From Syntrophomonas sp. (GTDB lineage Bacteria; Bacillota; Syntrophomonadia; Syntrophomonadales; Syntrophomonadaceae): a stretch of DNA of 29,240 nt. The notes under the pieces were generated by a model. The model saw only the letters and a list, made by a program, of their open reading frames with translations, had not been told where the DNA came from and searched no databases. Position numbers and translations under genes: made by a program. Within the stretch, counting starts at the first letter, position 1. Every line of letters starts with the position of its first letter. Shown here one piece after another: positions 16,549 through 24,765 of this stretch. The stretch spans positions 1 through 29,240 of the forward strand of contig PWPP01000011.1 of NCBI GenBank assembly GCA_003558625.1, written 5' to 3'.

Positions 16549-17646
16549 TTAATCACCAAAATTGATACCAATTTCTTTAGCTGCTCTAACAATAGAACCG
16601 GAAGGATCCACTTGCTTTTGTTGGCTAACTACCGTTTTAAGAGGTACCGTTGTAATCTCCTCTCCCTGTAAACTGACCATGCATCCCCAGCTGGACTGCA
16701 TTAAAGCGTCTACTGCGGCCACACCATAGCGCAAGGCTAGGATCCGGTCAAAGGGCACCGGAGAGCCCCCACGCTGCAAATGCCCCAGAACTGTTACCCG
16801 GGTTTCAATATCCGTTCTATTTTCTATATCATCACCCAATTTTTGACCAATTCCTCCTAACCGGAACCGTTCATGGCTTTCAGCTATGGTTTTTTTGATG
16901 ATCTGCTCTCCCCCACCTGGTTTTGCTCCTTCCGCGATCACTACTACACTGAATTTTTTTCCATGCTTCCTGCGCTGCATAATTTTGTTTAAGACTGAAT
17001 CAATATCATAAGGCATTTCTGGTATTAAAATGATGTCAGCCCCGCCGGAAATGCCCGCATATAATGCAATCCAACCTGCATTGCGTCCCATTACTTCCAT
17101 GATCATGACCCTGTGATGTGATTCTGCCGTGGTATGGAGCCGATCTAATGCCTGGGAGGCGGTGTCTACTGCGGTATTAAAACCAAAGCTTACATCGGTG
17201 CCATAAATATCATTGTCAATCGTCTTGGGTATACCAATGATATTTAAGCCCAAGGAAAAAAGTTTGTATGCAATATTTAAGCTCCCATCACCACCGATTA
17301 TAAGTAATCCATCCAGTCCCAATCGTTTCAGGTTTTCTTCTACCTGTGGCGATTGATCAGAATAGCGTATTTCTCCATTGCTTTTAATTAAATACCGGAA
17401 AGGGTTGTCCCGGTTGGTAGTTCCTAAAATGGTCCCTCCCGTATGCATAATGCCTGAGACCTTATCCAGGCTGAGACTGGTATGTTTGTTTTCAACTAAA
17501 CCCTTAAAACCGTCGATAAAACCAATAACCTCAATATTGTACTGATTTATGGCGGTTTTGGTAATAGCACTAATAACCGCATTGATACCCGGGCTGGCTC
17601 CACCTCCGGTTAAAACCCCGATTCTTTTTACAGTATAGCGAGTCAC
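16549..17646 (-). CDS. pfkA: 6-phosphofructokinase, group III-like
   Basis: This 365-residue cytoplasmic enzyme phosphorylates fructose 6-phosphate to fructose 1,6-bisphosphate. Visible signatures are GVLTGGGASPGIN (donor loop), GGDGS (118-122), PKTIDND (140-146) with the catalytic Asp, MGRNAGWIALYAGI and GHLQRGGSP. It is longer than bacterial PfkA (about 320). The donor-specificity pair is mixed: Gly at the ATP-type position (GGDGS, E. coli 104) but Lys at the position (E. coli 124) that is Gly in classic ATP enzymes and Lys in pyrophosphate enzymes. From family knowledge, Gly/Lys occurs in ATP-using group III enzymes, so ATP is the better guess. It starts with GTG at 17646 after AAGGTGGGA and is the first gene of the pfk-hbd-PH unit. 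Confidence 0.93.
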   Translation of the reverse strand: MTRYTVKRIGVLTGGGASPGINAVISAITKTAINQYNIEVIGFIDGFKGLVENKHTSLSLDKVSGIMHTGGTILGTTNRDNPFRYLIKSNGEIRYSDQSPQVEENLKRLGLDGLLIIGGDGSLNIAYKLFSLGLNIIGIPKTIDNDIYGTDVSFGFNTAVDTASQALDRLHTTAESHHRVMIMEVMGRNAGWIALYAGISGGADIILIPEMPYDIDSVLNKIMQRRKHGKKFSVVVIAEGAKPGGGEQIIKKTIAESHERFRLGGIGQKLGDDIENRTDIETRVTVLGHLQRGGSPVPFDRILALRYGVAAVDALMQSSWGCMVSLQGEEITTVPLKTVVSQQKQVDPSGSIVRAAKEIGINFGD

Positions 17647-17674
17647 TCACATCCCACCTTCCCAGGCTAACGTT

Positions 17675-17703
17675 AAATCAGGTGAAATGATCTCACCTGA
17701 TTT
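17675..17703 (-). terminator. Hairpin between htrA and pfk
   Basis: A perfect 11-bp stem AAATCAGGTGA (17675-17685) / TCACCTGATTT (17693-17703) has a 7-base loop. On the minus strand it lies about 50 bases after the htrA stop and just before the pfk ribosome site; the T-run after it is short, so it could be an htrA terminator or a leader structure of pfk. Confidence 0.5.
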
Positions 17704-17753
17704 TGTCTAATAGAGTATTCTGCAACATTTGGCTATATCCTTTAATTATACCG

Positions 17754-18911
17754 TCAGGGCTTTTCTGCCAAAATAAGGGGCAATGTAATCCTGGCATCAT
17801 TTCTGATAATCGTTACTATGATTTCATCCCCTACGTTTTTCTCTTTTAACAGTTCCTGTAGAACATCATAATCTTCAATGGCAGTATCGTCTATCTCCGT
17901 GATTATATCATATTGCCTCAAACCGGCTCTTTGGGCCGGACTCCCAGGTTCAACATTGATTATGATTACTCCGTAGGGATCTACATTCAGCTGCCGGGCA
18001 ATATTTTCATCAACTCCCTGTAACCATACACCCATATAAGGTCTAATCACTTTACCGGTTTCAATGAGTTCATCCAATACTTCTTTAGCTGTATTAATGG
18101 ATATAGCAAAACCAATACCCTGAGCAGTAGCATCTACCGCAGTATTAATCCCAATGACCTCTCCCCGGGTATTTAATAATGGCCCCCCACTGTTCCCGGG
18201 ATTGATGGCTGCATCTGTTTGGATCAGATTACTATAAACCCGGTCTTCAATTCTGATAGGACGTCCGGTAGCACTTATTACGCCAACAGTTACAGTATGT
18301 TCTAATCCATAAGGATTGCCGATAGCAATCACCCATTCTCCTACTCTAATCTTGCTGGAATCTCCCATTTTTAATTGACTGAAGGTTTTTTCTGCATCAA
18401 TCTTTAATACAGCCAAATCCAGTTGATAATCTTGACCAACCACTGTAGCGGGGTATTTCTGATCTTCATTGATAATATTGACCATAATCTCCGTAGCGTT
18501 ATTAATGACATGTTGGTTGGTCAGGACATAGCCTTCTTCGCTGATGATAAATCCGGTCCCTATACCCCTTTGGATATTCTGCCTGGGAGTAATCTGTCCC
18601 TCAAAAAACTCTCGAAATAAGGGATCACCCAAAAAAGGATCAAACACATCTCTAACAATACTGGTTTCAATGTTCACCACTGCCGGGCTCACTATTTCTA
18701 CCATATCAGCAATATCTCCCGGTGCTCCAATAAGAGCAGCAGGTATGATCTCATTCTCATTTTGTATCACTTGGGGCTCTTCATTCTGAGCTACACTATT
18801 CTCTTCACCGATATAATAATTAGAGATCACCAATATCATAAAACCCAATAACACCGCCGCCAAAACTAAAACGATAGCCCTCAATTGTTTTATCTGTCTT
18901 TCTTGGTCCAA
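17754..18911 (-). CDS. htrA: HtrA/DegP-type membrane-anchored serine protease
   Basis: This 385-residue protein has an N-terminal membrane anchor (about 10-30), an acidic linker, a trypsin-like protease domain with catalytic triad H134 (TNQHV), D165 (LDLAVL) and S241 (GNSGGP), and one C-terminal PDZ domain (about 285-380, GSPAQRAGLRQYDII). It acts on the outer face of the membrane in envelope protein quality control, as for Bacillus HtrA/HtrB. The start is TTG at 18911 with GGGGGAAGGA just upstream; no ATG fits the membrane anchor. A promoter-like pair lies upstream (TTTACA, 16 bases, TACTAT). A TATAAT right after its stop could help transcribe pfk. It is divergent from the DUF523 gene. Confidence 0.95.
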   Translation of the reverse strand: MDQERQIKQLRAIVLVLAAVLLGFMILVISNYYIGEENSVAQNEEPQVIQNENEIIPAALIGAPGDIADMVEIVSPAVVNIETSIVRDVFDPFLGDPLFREFFEGQITPRQNIQRGIGTGFIISEEGYVLTNQHVINNATEIMVNIINEDQKYPATVVGQDYQLDLAVLKIDAEKTFSQLKMGDSSKIRVGEWVIAIGNPYGLEHTVTVGVISATGRPIRIEDRVYSNLIQTDAAINPGNSGGPLLNTRGEVIGINTAVDATAQGIGFAISINTAKEVLDELIETGKVIRPYMGVWLQGVDENIARQLNVDPYGVIIINVEPGSPAQRAGLRQYDIITEIDDTAIEDYDVLQELLKEKNVGDEIIVTIIRNDARITLPLILAEKP

Positions 18912-18962
18912 TTTCCTTCCCCCTATTTACTTTATTATCCAATAGACATGCCCCTTATTAAA

Positions 18963-18990
18963 ATAGTAACATGACTACATACAGTGTAAA
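18963..18990 (-). promoter_or_regulatory. Promoter candidate for htrA
   Basis: On the minus strand, TTTACA (18990-18985) is followed after 16 bases by TACTAT (18968-18963), about 50 bases before the TTG start. Both hexamers are one or two changes from consensus. Confidence 0.5.
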
Positions 18991-19099
18991 GTTTTTTTGT
19001 AAATTACCATCCTCAATGGAAGGTCGGGGAAGATGCTCCATATCTGGAAAATGATAAAAAGCGAGTACTGCCTTCATTTTTAGGAGATATAAAAACAAG

Positions 19100-19549
19100 A
19101 TGTTTCTAATAAGCGCTTGCCTTTGTGGAATCAACTGCAAATACAATGGACACAATAATTTCCATCCGGATTTATACCGTTTGTTTAAATGTGGTGCTGC
19201 CCTTCCGGTATGCCCGGAACAACTTGGAGGTCTAGCCACACCCCGGCCTGCAGCCGAAATACAGGGAGGTAACGGGCAAGACGTGTGGCAGAAGAAAGCC
19301 GGAGTATATACGAGTGATGGCATGGATGTGACACTTCAATTTATAAAAGGAGCCAGGGAAACCCTTTATATTGGACAAAGCATTAATGCCACCCGGGCAA
19401 TTTTAAAAAGTTTTAGTCCCTCCTGTGGTGTGGGCTATATCTATAACGGTTGTTTTATTGCAAAAAAAGTTGCCGGACATGGTGTAACAGCAGCTCTTTT
19501 AGAGAACAATGGGATCCAAGTCTGCAGTGACAAGGATTATACCGTTTAA
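19100..19549 (+). CDS. DUF523 family protein (TudS-type thiouracil desulfidase family)
   Basis: This 149-residue protein has the full DUF523 pattern: SACLCGINCKYNG (C7, C13), LPVCPEQLGGLATPR (C38) and SFSPSCGVG (C109). DUF523 includes TudS, a [4Fe-4S] enzyme that removes sulfur from 2-thiouracil; three conserved cysteines (probably C7, C38 and C109 here, by position) hold the cluster. Activity on thiouracil in this organism is inference. No signal peptide is present, so it is cytoplasmic. TAGGAG lies 13 bases before the ATG. The PP-loop thiolation-like gene begins 13 bases after its stop, so the two form an operon. It is divergent from htrA. Confidence 0.88.
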   Translation: MFLISACLCGINCKYNGHNNFHPDLYRLFKCGAALPVCPEQLGGLATPRPAAEIQGGNGQDVWQKKAGVYTSDGMDVTLQFIKGARETLYIGQSINATRAILKSFSPSCGVGYIYNGCFIAKKVAGHGVTAALLENNGIQVCSDKDYTV

Positions 19550-19562
19550 GGGAGAGAAGTTT

Positions 19563-20528
19563 TTGAAAGCAATAAGTTTATTCTCCGGGGGTCTTGATTC
19601 CCAGCTGGCAGTGTGTTTGATGAAAGACCAGAAAATAGAAGTTACCGCCCTTACTTTTGTGACGCCCTTTTTTGGCACCACTTCTGCCACATATGAAGCT
19701 GCCAAATTTCTAGGTATAGAAATCATAGCTTTGGATATAAGTGATGAATATATGCATTTACTGCACAATCCTCATTACGGCTATGGAAAAAATTTTAATC
19801 CCTGTATTGACTGCCATGGTTTTATGCTTAAAAAAGCAGGAGAATTTATGAAAAAATCCGGTGCGTCCTTCATATTTTCCGGTGAGGTCCTGGGACAAAG
19901 ACCCATGAGTCAGAACAAATCTTCTTTAATGGCGGTTGAAAAGCTGTCCGGATACAAAGGACTGATTCTAAGACCTCTGTCAGCATTGCTCCTTCCTGTC
20001 ACGATCCCGGAAGAAAAAGGTTGGGTTGACCGGACCAAGCTGCTGGGAATCAGCGGCAGAAGCCGTAAAATCCAAATACAGCTGGCACAAGATTATGGTA
20101 TCGTGGACTACCCTTCTCCTGCAGGAGGATGTTTGTTAACAAACCCGGGGTACTCTAAGCGCCTGAAACAATACCTGGATCTATTTCCTGCTGCCACACC
20201 TGATGAATTTAGCATTCTCTTGGTCGGACGCCATTTCTATGTTTCTCCTCACTACTTACTGGTTATTGGGCGCAATCATACTGAAAATGAACGCCTGCTG
20301 CAAATAGCTGAAACCGGTGATTATTTGTTGAAAGTAAAAAACCGGCCAGGCCCTCAAGGCCTGATCCGGTCCGGCAATATGCAGGACATCACCAGAGATG
20401 ATCTTGAAAATAGCGCAGCTATGGTGGCCCGGTATAGTGATGCCAAAGATGAGGAACTGGTCCCGGTTAAATTATTTTCCTTAGAGCAGGAAATGGAAGA
20501 CTTGTTCGTAACCCCTAATCCTCATTAG
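19563..20528 (+). CDS. PP-loop ATP pyrophosphatase, tRNA thiolation (ThiI/MnmA)-like
   Basis: From TTG 19563 the product has 321 residues. It starts MKAISLFSGGLDSQLA, a PP-loop (8-13) that adenylates a substrate base, followed by CIDCH (C81, C84) and PAGGCLLT (C190), as in tRNA sulfurtransferase-like proteins. After about residue 195 a C-terminal region (LLVGRHFYVSPHYLLVIGRNHTEN) resembles an NFACT-R-like domain. It lacks the THUMP domain of ThiI, so it is a distinct subfamily; a sulfur-transfer role on tRNA or another nucleobase is inferred. Start: the frame opens at ATG 19509 inside the DUF523 gene, but AAGGGAGAG at 19548-19556 and the PP-loop position favour TTG 19563. Its 3' end overlaps the convergent SGNH gene by 14 bases. 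Confidence 0.8.
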   Translation: MKAISLFSGGLDSQLAVCLMKDQKIEVTALTFVTPFFGTTSATYEAAKFLGIEIIALDISDEYMHLLHNPHYGYGKNFNPCIDCHGFMLKKAGEFMKKSGASFIFSGEVLGQRPMSQNKSSLMAVEKLSGYKGLILRPLSALLLPVTIPEEKGWVDRTKLLGISGRSRKIQIQLAQDYGIVDYPSPAGGCLLTNPGYSKRLKQYLDLFPAATPDEFSILLVGRHFYVSPHYLLVIGRNHTENERLLQIAETGDYLLKVKNRPGPQGLIRSGNMQDITRDDLENSAAMVARYSDAKDEELVPVKLFSLEQEMEDLFVTPNPH

Positions 20529-21081
20529 CGTCCGGTGTAAATAGATGTTCCGGGTCGATAACGTGAAACATAGCCTTGTACCCCGCCATGGAAGGATGCC
20601 CACCATCGGCCAGCAATAAATCATTCCTCAGGTTCCCTTCCTCGTCATAAAATGCCTGGTGAAACGGGATCACTTTAATCCTTTTTTCGCGGGCAAAATC
20701 CAGCAGCCACTGCCGCAGACGGGCCAGTACTTTTTCTTCCGCCGGGTAATCAATGGCGGTGGGCAGGCCCAGTATGACTTCTATCCCCTGGGCCTGGGCC
20801 ATCCGTACCATGCTTTCAAAATTATGGCATATGCTGCTTAAGGAATCCCGGCACATGACATCATTGATCCCCCCCATGATAATGACATAATCCGGCTGTA
20901 AGGCCAGCACATCATGCTTGAAGCGATACAGCATATCATCAGTGGTATGCCCGGCAATCCCTTTATTGATAAACTGGTGTCCGGTAGCATCACCCAGCAT
21001 CCTCACCCAGGAATCCTCCAGGTGAAAGGGAAAACCACTGGTGATGCTGTCTCCCATGCAAACAACTTTTAATTTCTTCAT
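20515..21081 (-). CDS. SGNH/GDSL hydrolase (esterase/lipase-like)
   Basis: This 188-residue protein has the SGNH blocks: GDSIT (block I, catalytic S12), N39-K-G-I-A-G (block II), GGINDV (block III, N73) and DGGHPSMAGY (block V, catalytic Asp-x-x-His). It lacks a signal peptide, so it is probably a cytoplasmic or peripheral esterase, thioesterase or deacetylase; the substrate is unknown. A frame extension reaches 21204 into the UPF0182 gene, but ATG 21081, with GGAGAGGG upstream and a typical MKKLKVVCMGDS start, is the likely start. It is the last gene of the cluster that begins with ddl. Its stop overlaps the convergent PP-loop gene. Confidence 0.88.
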   Translation of the reverse strand: MKKLKVVCMGDSITSGFPFHLEDSWVRMLGDATGHQFINKGIAGHTTDDMLYRFKHDVLALQPDYVIIMGGINDVMCRDSLSSICHNFESMVRMAQAQGIEVILGLPTAIDYPAEEKVLARLRQWLLDFAREKRIKVIPFHQAFYDEEGNLRNDLLLADGGHPSMAGYKAMFHVIDPEHLFTPDANED

Positions 21082-21128
21082 CTTTGACCCTCTCCAAGTC
21101 TTAATCTCCCTGGGAAAACCGGGGCAGC

Positions 21129-23897
21129 CTACTCGGCTACCCCCTGTTCCAGTTTCTTCAGGGTTTCGTTGAGCCGATCGATATTGGAACCATACCCGCT
21201 CCAATCTCCAGCCCTTAAGGCGGCATTGGCTCTATCGTAGTAATCGCGGGCCTCTAGTACCAGGGCCTGCAAGTCCTGCGGCAGCGGCACCAGAATCCCG
21301 TCTTCATCCAAGGCTGGCGGGGGGATCACTGCGTCTATCCGGCCGTCTTCCAGGGCACCGAAAATGGAGGTGAGCGCGGCTTCCAGGGTTTCTTCCATCA
21401 CCACCAGGTTACCGTAAGCCACGATAATCCTTTTTAACTCCGGCAAAGAGCTGGTCTCTGCCTGTAAATACAGGGGTTCGACATAGAGGATAGAATTCTC
21501 TATGGGAATCACCAGCAGGTTGCCGCGGTATACCCGGGAACCCCGTTGGTCCCAAAGGGCAATCTGCTGCGATATAAAGGTATTCTGGTTTATTCGCGAT
21601 TCAATCTGCATGGGCCCATATACTGTTTCCTGCTTGGGAAAATTGTATACCAGAAGACTGCCATAATGGTCCCCGTCCATACGGGCACAGAGCCAGGCAA
21701 TCATATTGGGCCTGCCGTTTGGAGTATAAGGCAGCATCAGGATGAATTCTTCTTTGTCTTCCCCGGGCAGCCGCATAATCATGTAATACGGTTCCATCTT
21801 TCTTTCCTGGTTCATAATAATTTCATTGGGGACCACCCACTTGTCTTCTTTGTTGTAGAAGACCCAGGTATCCTGCATGTGAAAAGTACTGTACATTTCT
21901 GCCTGGACACTGAAGAAATCCACCGGATAGCGCATATGGGCCTGCAGACTGGGCGGCATCTCTTCCAGCGGCAGGTACAGGTCGGGGAAAATGTTCTGAT
22001 AGGTCTGGATGATGGGATCCTCTTGATCGGTGATATAAAATTGCATCTCCCCGCTATAGGCGTTGCAGACCACTTTCACCGCGTTGCGCATATAGTTGAT
22101 CTGGTTGCTGACCGGTTCGGAATAGGGGTATTTATTGGTAAAGGTATAGGCATCCAGGATCCAGTAAAGATGGCCGTCATCATTTATGACAATATAGGGG
22201 TCCTGGTCAAAATACAGGTATGGGGCCAGCTTCTTCACCCGGGTAATAATGCTCCGGTTCATCAGCAACTGGCTGTCATTGGTGATATCGGAAGACAGCA
22301 ATAAGCGATAGTCTCTCAGGTTCCACCCGATGGCCAGCTTGCGGAAATAGGAATTGATACGGATTCCCTTGTCTCCTTCATAGGTGGTAAAAACATTCTG
22401 GTCTCCCATAGGGTAATCGAATTCTTGCTGCAGGGTGTTAACCATGACATTGTTGTCGGTGCGCTCGCCAAAATAGATTTCCGGGCGGGTGATGGTAAGG
22501 TCGGTGGAAAACTGGGGCGGGATATCCTTGATGATAAATTCCGGGAAACCTGACTGGGGAGCCACTTCATTCACCGGGCTCATGGCAATGCCATAGCCGT
22601 GAGTATAGATCAACTTTTGGTTGACCCAGGTTTGAGCCTGAGCCGGCAGGTCCTGCTGGTCCAACTCCCGGGCCGATAACATAACCTGGCGATACCTGCC
22701 GTCAATGGTGTAACGATCAATATCAATATCATTAAAAACATAATACAATCTCAGTTCCTGCAGGCTGCGGTAGGTATCCTTCAGCGGCTCCCAGTCCCAC
22801 AGGCGGATATTGTCAATGGTGGCGCGGTTGTTATCGATCGCTTCGGAGGTAAGATTATAGTCGATTTCCACCTCTTGAGTCTTGATCCGGTCCAGGGCAT
22901 AGGCTTCCCGGGTAAACTCTATGGCATAGTTGATATACTCTTGTTCGCGGTTGAATTCATTGGGCTGCACCACAAAATTCTGCAGAGCCAGGGGGTAGAC
23001 CCCGCCCAGCAAGATGGCTACCGCGATCCAGGTTCCAATGCCGATAAAAATGATTCTGCTCTTATTGATGAACATATTGGCGATAAAAATCCCGGCGAGT
23101 GCCAGTGCGGTTACCAGCAGCACCCGGTAGGAGAGCAACTTGGCATGGATATCGGCATAGGTGGCTCCAAAAACAATGCCACTGGTAGAGTAGAGAATAC
23201 CATAGGCCGATAGGAAATAACCCCAGGCCTGCAGCAGGAAAATAGCCGCCAGAATGGCAAAGGCGTGTTTTTTAATATGGTCCATATCCCCCCATTCCTT
23301 AAAGATCAGGTCCGGGCCTATATTGATGACATAAACCAGCCCCACCACACCCAGGGTTAGGATCAGGGTTACCATTAAGGTGCCATATATCAACTGGAAA
23401 AAGGGCAAAACGAAGAAGTAGAAAGACAGATCCTTGCTAAAAATGGGGTCAGACAGGCCATAGGGCACTTGCTTTAAGTACATCTGTACCGTTAGCCAGC
23501 TATCAACGGACATGGAGGCAACCATGAGACCGCCAAATGCTGCCAAGCCCAAAAAGACCCACGAAATCCGCTTGCTTTGGAGTAGTTGCTGTCCCAGTGT
23601 TTTTACATTTTCATTAAGATAAAGAATATCCCGGCCGTCTTCCGTGCGGGAAGACCAGTCCCATGGCTTGAATCCCTTCTGGCAGACACGCAGGTTAAAA
23701 TAAATAATGATAAATGCCAGCAGGAATGAAGCTGCGAACACAGCGATTTTGGTTAAAACGGTAGTAGTAAACACACTTGAATAATCCAGTGATTGAAACC
23801 ATAACCAATCCACATAGTAGTTGCTGGCGGCGGAAATAATGAGTATTAAGGCCACCACTATTCCTATCGGGATCAAATTCCTTCTATTTCTTTCCAT
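21129..23897 (-). CDS. UPF0182 family integral membrane protein (COG1615)
   Basis: This 922-residue protein has an N-terminal membrane domain of about seven helices (within residues 1-310), followed by a long extracytoplasmic region with many Trp/Tyr-rich segments (LWDWEPLKDTYRSLQELRLYY, TWVNQKLIYTHGYG, FTNKYPYSEP) and a C-terminal Glu/Leu-rich helix pair. This is the UPF0182/COG1615 pattern, widespread in Firmicutes and Actinobacteria, with no proven function. ATG 23897 follows AAGGAGG by six bases; a TTG one codon earlier is less well placed. It lies 12 bases downstream of the MTAP-family gene and 47 bases before the SGNH gene, so it is probably cotranscribed with both. Confidence 0.93.
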   Translation of the reverse strand: MERNRRNLIPIGIVVALILIISAASNYYVDWLWFQSLDYSSVFTTTVLTKIAVFAASFLLAFIIIYFNLRVCQKGFKPWDWSSRTEDGRDILYLNENVKTLGQQLLQSKRISWVFLGLAAFGGLMVASMSVDSWLTVQMYLKQVPYGLSDPIFSKDLSFYFFVLPFFQLIYGTLMVTLILTLGVVGLVYVINIGPDLIFKEWGDMDHIKKHAFAILAAIFLLQAWGYFLSAYGILYSTSGIVFGATYADIHAKLLSYRVLLVTALALAGIFIANMFINKSRIIFIGIGTWIAVAILLGGVYPLALQNFVVQPNEFNREQEYINYAIEFTREAYALDRIKTQEVEIDYNLTSEAIDNNRATIDNIRLWDWEPLKDTYRSLQELRLYYVFNDIDIDRYTIDGRYRQVMLSARELDQQDLPAQAQTWVNQKLIYTHGYGIAMSPVNEVAPQSGFPEFIIKDIPPQFSTDLTITRPEIYFGERTDNNVMVNTLQQEFDYPMGDQNVFTTYEGDKGIRINSYFRKLAIGWNLRDYRLLLSSDITNDSQLLMNRSIITRVKKLAPYLYFDQDPYIVINDDGHLYWILDAYTFTNKYPYSEPVSNQINYMRNAVKVVCNAYSGEMQFYITDQEDPIIQTYQNIFPDLYLPLEEMPPSLQAHMRYPVDFFSVQAEMYSTFHMQDTWVFYNKEDKWVVPNEIIMNQERKMEPYYMIMRLPGEDKEEFILMLPYTPNGRPNMIAWLCARMDGDHYGSLLVYNFPKQETVYGPMQIESRINQNTFISQQIALWDQRGSRVYRGNLLVIPIENSILYVEPLYLQAETSSLPELKRIIVAYGNLVVMEETLEAALTSIFGALEDGRIDAVIPPPALDEDGILVPLPQDLQALVLEARDYYDRANAALRAGDWSGYGSNIDRLNETLKKLEQGVAE

Positions 23898-23909
23898 CAA
23901 CAGCCTCCT

Positions 23910-24749
23910 TTAATAAATTCCTTTCAGTAGGGTTTCCTTCCTTAAATCATGGCAGTTACAGGCACGCTCCGGCGGGATATGGCGGATGGTCTCCATGAGA
24001 ATCCGGGCCAGGGCATACCCTTCACTGTAAAAAATCTCCGCCAGCTCCTGATGCTGCCAGGGGGCAACAATGCCCTCAGCATAGTTTACCACTAAATAGA
24101 GGCCGGCATAACAGGCCCCGATTTCCCGCGCCAGATAAACTTCCGGGCAAAGACTCTGCCCCACTATGTCCGCTCCCCCGGTTTTAAACAGGCTGATTTC
24201 TGCCGGGCTTTCAAAATGGCGCCCCTCGGTATTGACATAAATGCCGCGGTTGTAGACCCGGCCCGGCCATGCCTGCCGGCTGTGCACCCCCAGTAAATCG
24301 CGCAGCTGGCAACACAGTGCCTCGCGCATAATAAGTAGATAGCGACTGTCCAGGGCCACATCTTTGCGCAGGGAAAAATCCATATAATCATGGGGGATGA
24401 TTAAGTCCCGGGGATCCAGCAGGTGGTTGATGGCTCCCACTCCCCCCTCAGCCAGTACTCGGGTTACCCCGGCGGCCTGGAAAACCCAGAAAATCTGCTG
24501 GGAAGCGGCAGCCCGGCTGACACCCTTTCTCCAACCGTGCATGCGGCAGCTGATGATGCGACTCTTTTCCCCGCTGAAATGATTGGGCACCGTAAACAGC
24601 TTAAACTCTGGGCTGGGACCGAACGGGGTAGCAAAAACCAGGCCCGCTGCCTCAACGGTCACCTCATCCAGGTGCAACTCTTCGGGAATATTCACCGTCA
24701 GGGTACTCGATCCTCCGATGAAGGCTATGTCACAACGGGGTATCTCCAT
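23910..24749 (-). CDS. MTA phosphorylase/PNP-fold protein in the futalosine operon, atypical
   Basis: This 279-residue nucleoside phosphorylase superfamily protein is most like the MTAP branch: IAFIGGSS (9-15), a MHGWRKG loop (70-76, around H71), EGGVGAINH (101-109), YVNTEGRHFESPAE (171-184) and VGQSLCPEVYLAREIGACYAG (196-216). Compared from memory with human MTAP, several phosphate-contact positions differ (RH to MH, TTA to EGG), and the base-recognition aspartate (TDYD) is Asn222 in VVNYAEG, the residue that favours 6-oxopurines in PNP and MTI phosphorylases. It follows mqnC by 16 bases, so cleavage of futalosine to dehypoxanthinylfutalosine, the missing MqnB step, is a reasonable hypothesis. 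ATG 24749 follows GGGGGATAAG. An ordinary MTA-salvage role is the alternative. Confidence 0.75.
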   Translation of the reverse strand: MEIPRCDIAFIGGSSTLTVNIPEELHLDEVTVEAAGLVFATPFGPSPEFKLFTVPNHFSGEKSRIISCRMHGWRKGVSRAAASQQIFWVFQAAGVTRVLAEGGVGAINHLLDPRDLIIPHDYMDFSLRKDVALDSRYLLIMREALCCQLRDLLGVHSRQAWPGRVYNRGIYVNTEGRHFESPAEISLFKTGGADIVGQSLCPEVYLAREIGACYAGLYLVVNYAEGIVAPWQHQELAEIFYSEGYALARILMETIRHIPPERACNCHDLRKETLLKGIY

Positions 24750-24765
24750 CTTATCCCCCTGCCTC

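Noticed and set aside
21546..22304. 252-codon plus-strand ORF inside the UPF0182 gene
   Set aside because: It is a shadow frame; the minus-strand protein is a full-length UPF0182 member with a strong ribosome site.
23448..23456. GGGGTCAG match inside the UPF0182 gene
   Set aside because: It is part of conserved coding sequence and lacks the rest of the mobile-element-like motif.
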